Part shown: positions 61,966 through 64,000 of the stretch, in pieces
Layout: every line of letters begins with the position of its first letter
Position numbering within the stretch: the stretch's first letter is position 1
From: an uncultured Prevotellaceae bacterium
GTDB lineage: Bacteria > Bacteroidota > Bacteroidia > Bacteroidales > Bacteroidaceae
Direction: 5' to 3'
Length of the DNA stretch: 64,000 bases
NCBI GenBank assembly: GCA_902786665.1
Contig: CADADN010000061.1
Location: forward strand, 1-64,000
Made by a program: the position numbers and the translations under genes
The notes under the pieces: generated by a model
Told to the model about the DNA's origin: nothing
The model's database searches: none
Seen by the model: only the letters and a program-made list of their open reading frames with translations

Positions 61966-64000
61966 ATGAAAAAAGCAACCCTCTTGTTGATGTGGTGCCT
62001 CGCGAGTGTCGCCCTTCAAGCGCAGAACCCTTACCTGCCCTTGTGGGAGCACCTACCCGACGGCGAGCCACGCGTGTTTGAAGACCCCGACCATCCAGGA
62101 AAGTACCGGGCCTACATCATTGGTTCTCACGACATCACCTACTCCGCCTATTGCGGCAACGACATCCGCATGTGGTCGGCACCGGTGGAAGACCTCTCGC
62201 AATGGCGCGATGAAGGACCCATCTTCTCCCACTTCGTCGACGGACAGTGGGACACCATGTTCGCACCCGACCTCGTGGAGGTGAAAGACCGCGTCACGGG
62301 AAAGAAGACCTATTACCTCTATCCCCACAGCCGTGGTTGGAGGCGCACGCCCATGGTGTGCAAAGGCGACCGCCCCAACGGACCCTTCACACCCGTCAAC
62401 CTGACAGAGGATGGCCGGCAATGCGTCCCAGGGTCGCTCATCGACTTCGACCCTTCGGTCTTCATCGAGGAAATCACCGACAAGAAAGACCCCGACTACG
62501 ACAAGGGCTTCCGCGCATACGTCTATTACGGTTTCCAGCACTCCACGGCCTGCGAGTTGGACCAGAACACGATGTATTCCATGCGCCCCGGCACCGAGTT
62601 GCACGACTATTTCATACCTGCCAGTTCACAATACGGCGTGGTGAGAGACCCGGCCGGAACGGAATACCCCGCACTGTACAAAGGACAGAACCCGGGTGAC
62701 TTCAATTTCTTCGAGGCCTCCTCCATCCGCAAGGTGGGCAACAAATACGTAATGGTGTTCTCCGGATACAGCGGTCCCGACTACGGGCTTGGCTCCACCA
62801 ACTCCGCACTGCGCTATGCCTTCGGCGACTCACCACTGGGGCCCTGGCGCTCTGGAGGCGTCCTTGTCGACTCCCGCGGCGTGGTGACCAACGAAGATGG
62901 TTCGAAACTCATCACCACCAACGCCGCCCACAACACCCACGGCTCCTTGCAGGAAATCAACGGCCAGTGGTATGTCTTCTATCACCGTCCACCACGCGGA
63001 TTCGGCAACGCCCGACAGGCAATGGTGGCTCCCGTGAAAATCACTTGGGACAAAAAACCAGTGGCGAAAGGCGGCATGGTGAAAATCACCGGCTACGACC
63101 CTTACGTCAAGGATAACGTGTGGACGGCGAAAGCCAGCGACGGAACAGAATACACCGGTGCCGAGGTGACCAGCGAAGGCTTCCAAATCTTCGGCCTCCC
63201 ACCCTACGCCTACTACAGCGCCGGCATCGCCTGCTTCATGACTGGTGGCACCAACAGCAACGAGTGGATGCAGGACAACCACGACGTGTGGGACAACTCG
63301 ATGGACCTTGCAGGAATCACCAACGGCGGCATCGTGGGCTTCAAATACTTCGGATTCGGTGGACTGGCTCAGAACACCAAGGGCGTCAACGCCTTCCCCG
63401 GCACGAAGAAGGGCGACGGAGCCAAACTCTACGTCAACCTGACACCCGGTGGACACGGCACATTCAAAATCCATGTGATGCTCGACGGTCCTTATGACAA
63501 CAGCACCTGGAAAGGCAAGGAAATCGGGGTCATCAACGTACCCGGAAATGTTCCCAAGCAGAAATCCGTGTTCATTTGCGACGTGCCGGCAATCGAGGGA
63601 CTGACGGGCAAGCATGCCATCTACCTCGTGGCGGAAGGCCCTGAAGTGGAGCAGCCACAACAGCAAGGCCGCCCGCAATGGGGTCGAGGCCCACAGCAAC
63701 CACAACGCCCGCAAGGACTGTTCGACCTCCACGGCATCGGCTTCTACAAGACAGGTGAAAAATTATCCCTCCCGACCATACCGACGGTCACCATCACTGC
63801 CGATGGAAAGCAGCTTAACCTGCCCGCCACTCCCATCCGATGCTCCAACGCCAACGGACTGACCGACGCCATCCGCTACCAGGTGTACGCCCCGCTGAAG
63901 GACAACACCACGCTGAAAGCCACCGCCAGCGACCCTGCTGTGAAAATCGAGGTCAGCCCCATCGTAGCAGGACGGGCAACGGTGAAATGCACCTATCAAG
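61966..64000 (+). CDS. Exported glycoside hydrolase, GH43-like (3' end beyond the window)
   Basis: 678 codons are present and the frame is still open at 64000. Signal peptide MKKATLLLMWCLASVALQA. The five-bladed-propeller hydrolase shows GEPRVFEDPDHPGKYR (candidate base Asp40), DTMFAPDLVEV, FFEASSIRKV (candidate acid Glu250) and NTHGSLQEINGQWYVFYHR, the usual GH43 landmarks. About residues 390-600 look like a CBM6-type binding domain, interrupted by a Gln/Pro/Arg-rich stretch (about 565-585, with QQQGRPQWGRGPQQ). It probably cleaves arabinosyl or xylosyl side chains, but the subfamily cannot be told by eye. The HTCS gene lies divergently upstream. Confidence 0.85.
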   Translation, partial: MKKATLLLMWCLASVALQAQNPYLPLWEHLPDGEPRVFEDPDHPGKYRAYIIGSHDITYSAYCGNDIRMWSAPVEDLSQWRDEGPIFSHFVDGQWDTMFAPDLVEVKDRVTGKKTYYLYPHSRGWRRTPMVCKGDRPNGPFTPVNLTEDGRQCVPGSLIDFDPSVFIEEITDKKDPDYDKGFRAYVYYGFQHSTACELDQNTMYSMRPGTELHDYFIPASSQYGVVRDPAGTEYPALYKGQNPGDFNFFEASSIRKVGNKYVMVFSGYSGPDYGLGSTNSALRYAFGDSPLGPWRSGGVLVDSRGVVTNEDGSKLITTNAAHNTHGSLQEINGQWYVFYHRPPRGFGNARQAMVAPVKITWDKKPVAKGGMVKITGYDPYVKDNVWTAKASDGTEYTGAEVTSEGFQIFGLPPYAYYSAGIACFMTGGTNSNEWMQDNHDVWDNSMDLAGITNGGIVGFKYFGFGGLAQNTKGVNAFPGTKKGDGAKLYVNLTPGGHGTFKIHVMLDGPYDNSTWKGKEIGVINVPGNVPKQKSVFICDVPAIEGLTGKHAIYLVAEGPEVEQPQQQGRPQWGRGPQQPQRPQGLFDLHGIGFYKTGEKLSLPTIPTVTITADGKQLNLPATPIRCSNANGLTDAIRYQVYAPLKDNTTLKATASDPAVKIEVSPIVAGRATVKCTYQ

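Overview
The window looks like a chromosomal segment from a Prevotella-type member of the Bacteroidales. The reasons are the promoters (TTTG, a 19-21 bp gap, then TAnnTTTG) in front of many genes, the scarcity of Shine-Dalgarno sites, a TonB-dependent receptor with an N-terminal regulatory domain, a hybrid two-component regulator beside a glycan hydrolase, type I dockerin-tailed secreted proteins, and typical Bacteroidetes housekeeping genes (purD, clpB, pheT, lepA, gluQRS). No rRNA, tRNA, CRISPR array or intact insertion sequence was found.

Layout. 0.2-4.1 kb: an AAA-ATPase/PD-(D/E)XK protein and an FGE-domain Ser/Thr kinase, both on the minus strand. 4.4-11.2 kb: THUMP RNA methyltransferase with a repetitive RGG-like tail, DPP-IV-type peptidase, purD, a membrane protein and a YqaA-family protein. 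11.4-15 kb: a minus-strand cluster of LytTR regulator, TonB-dependent receptor and TPR-like protein. 15.3-24.2 kb: a 67-residue peptide gene, an orphan terminase large subunit, patatin phospholipase, clpB, a small HExxH membrane protein, a neutral zinc metallopeptidase and a cytidylate-kinase-like protein. 24.2-25.1 kb: repeat-rich. 25.1-27.1 kb: a second FGE-domain kinase. 27.5-35.5 kb: lipoprotein, pheT, yebC, TSCPD protein, lipoprotein, TIR-Sel1 protein, lepA. 35.5-47.1 kb: Crp-family regulator, two coupled acyl-CoA synthetases, a WecA/TagO-like transferase, a TPR-retropepsin protein, MerR and WYL regulators, OPT transporter. 47.6-52.1 kb: Rpn nuclease, FAD oxidoreductase, a 1-kb repeat region, gluQRS. 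52.4-64 kb: two dockerin proteins, a hybrid two-component sensor and, divergent from it, a GH43-type hydrolase cut by the window end.

Most interesting signal. The two kinase paralogues end in a C-type-lectin-fold (FGE/SUMF1) domain whose last 30 residues alternate invariant framework with highly divergent positions, mostly NNC codons. Both genes are followed about 40 nt after the stop by the same nested hairpin. This is the layout of variable regions of diversity-generating retroelement (DGR) target genes. The reverse transcriptase and template repeat are not in the window, so the call is an inference.

Second theme. Many intergenic gaps carry a locus-specific tandem array of 7-12 bp words, often with exact 9- or 10-bp periodicity and often containing CTAG or CTATAG; most lie just downstream of a stop codon. 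There are also a roughly 180-bp MITE-like element with terminal inverted repeats (two full copies plus fragments) and a roughly 130-bp inverted repeat pair 26 kb apart. All positions were read by eye; no similarity search was run.
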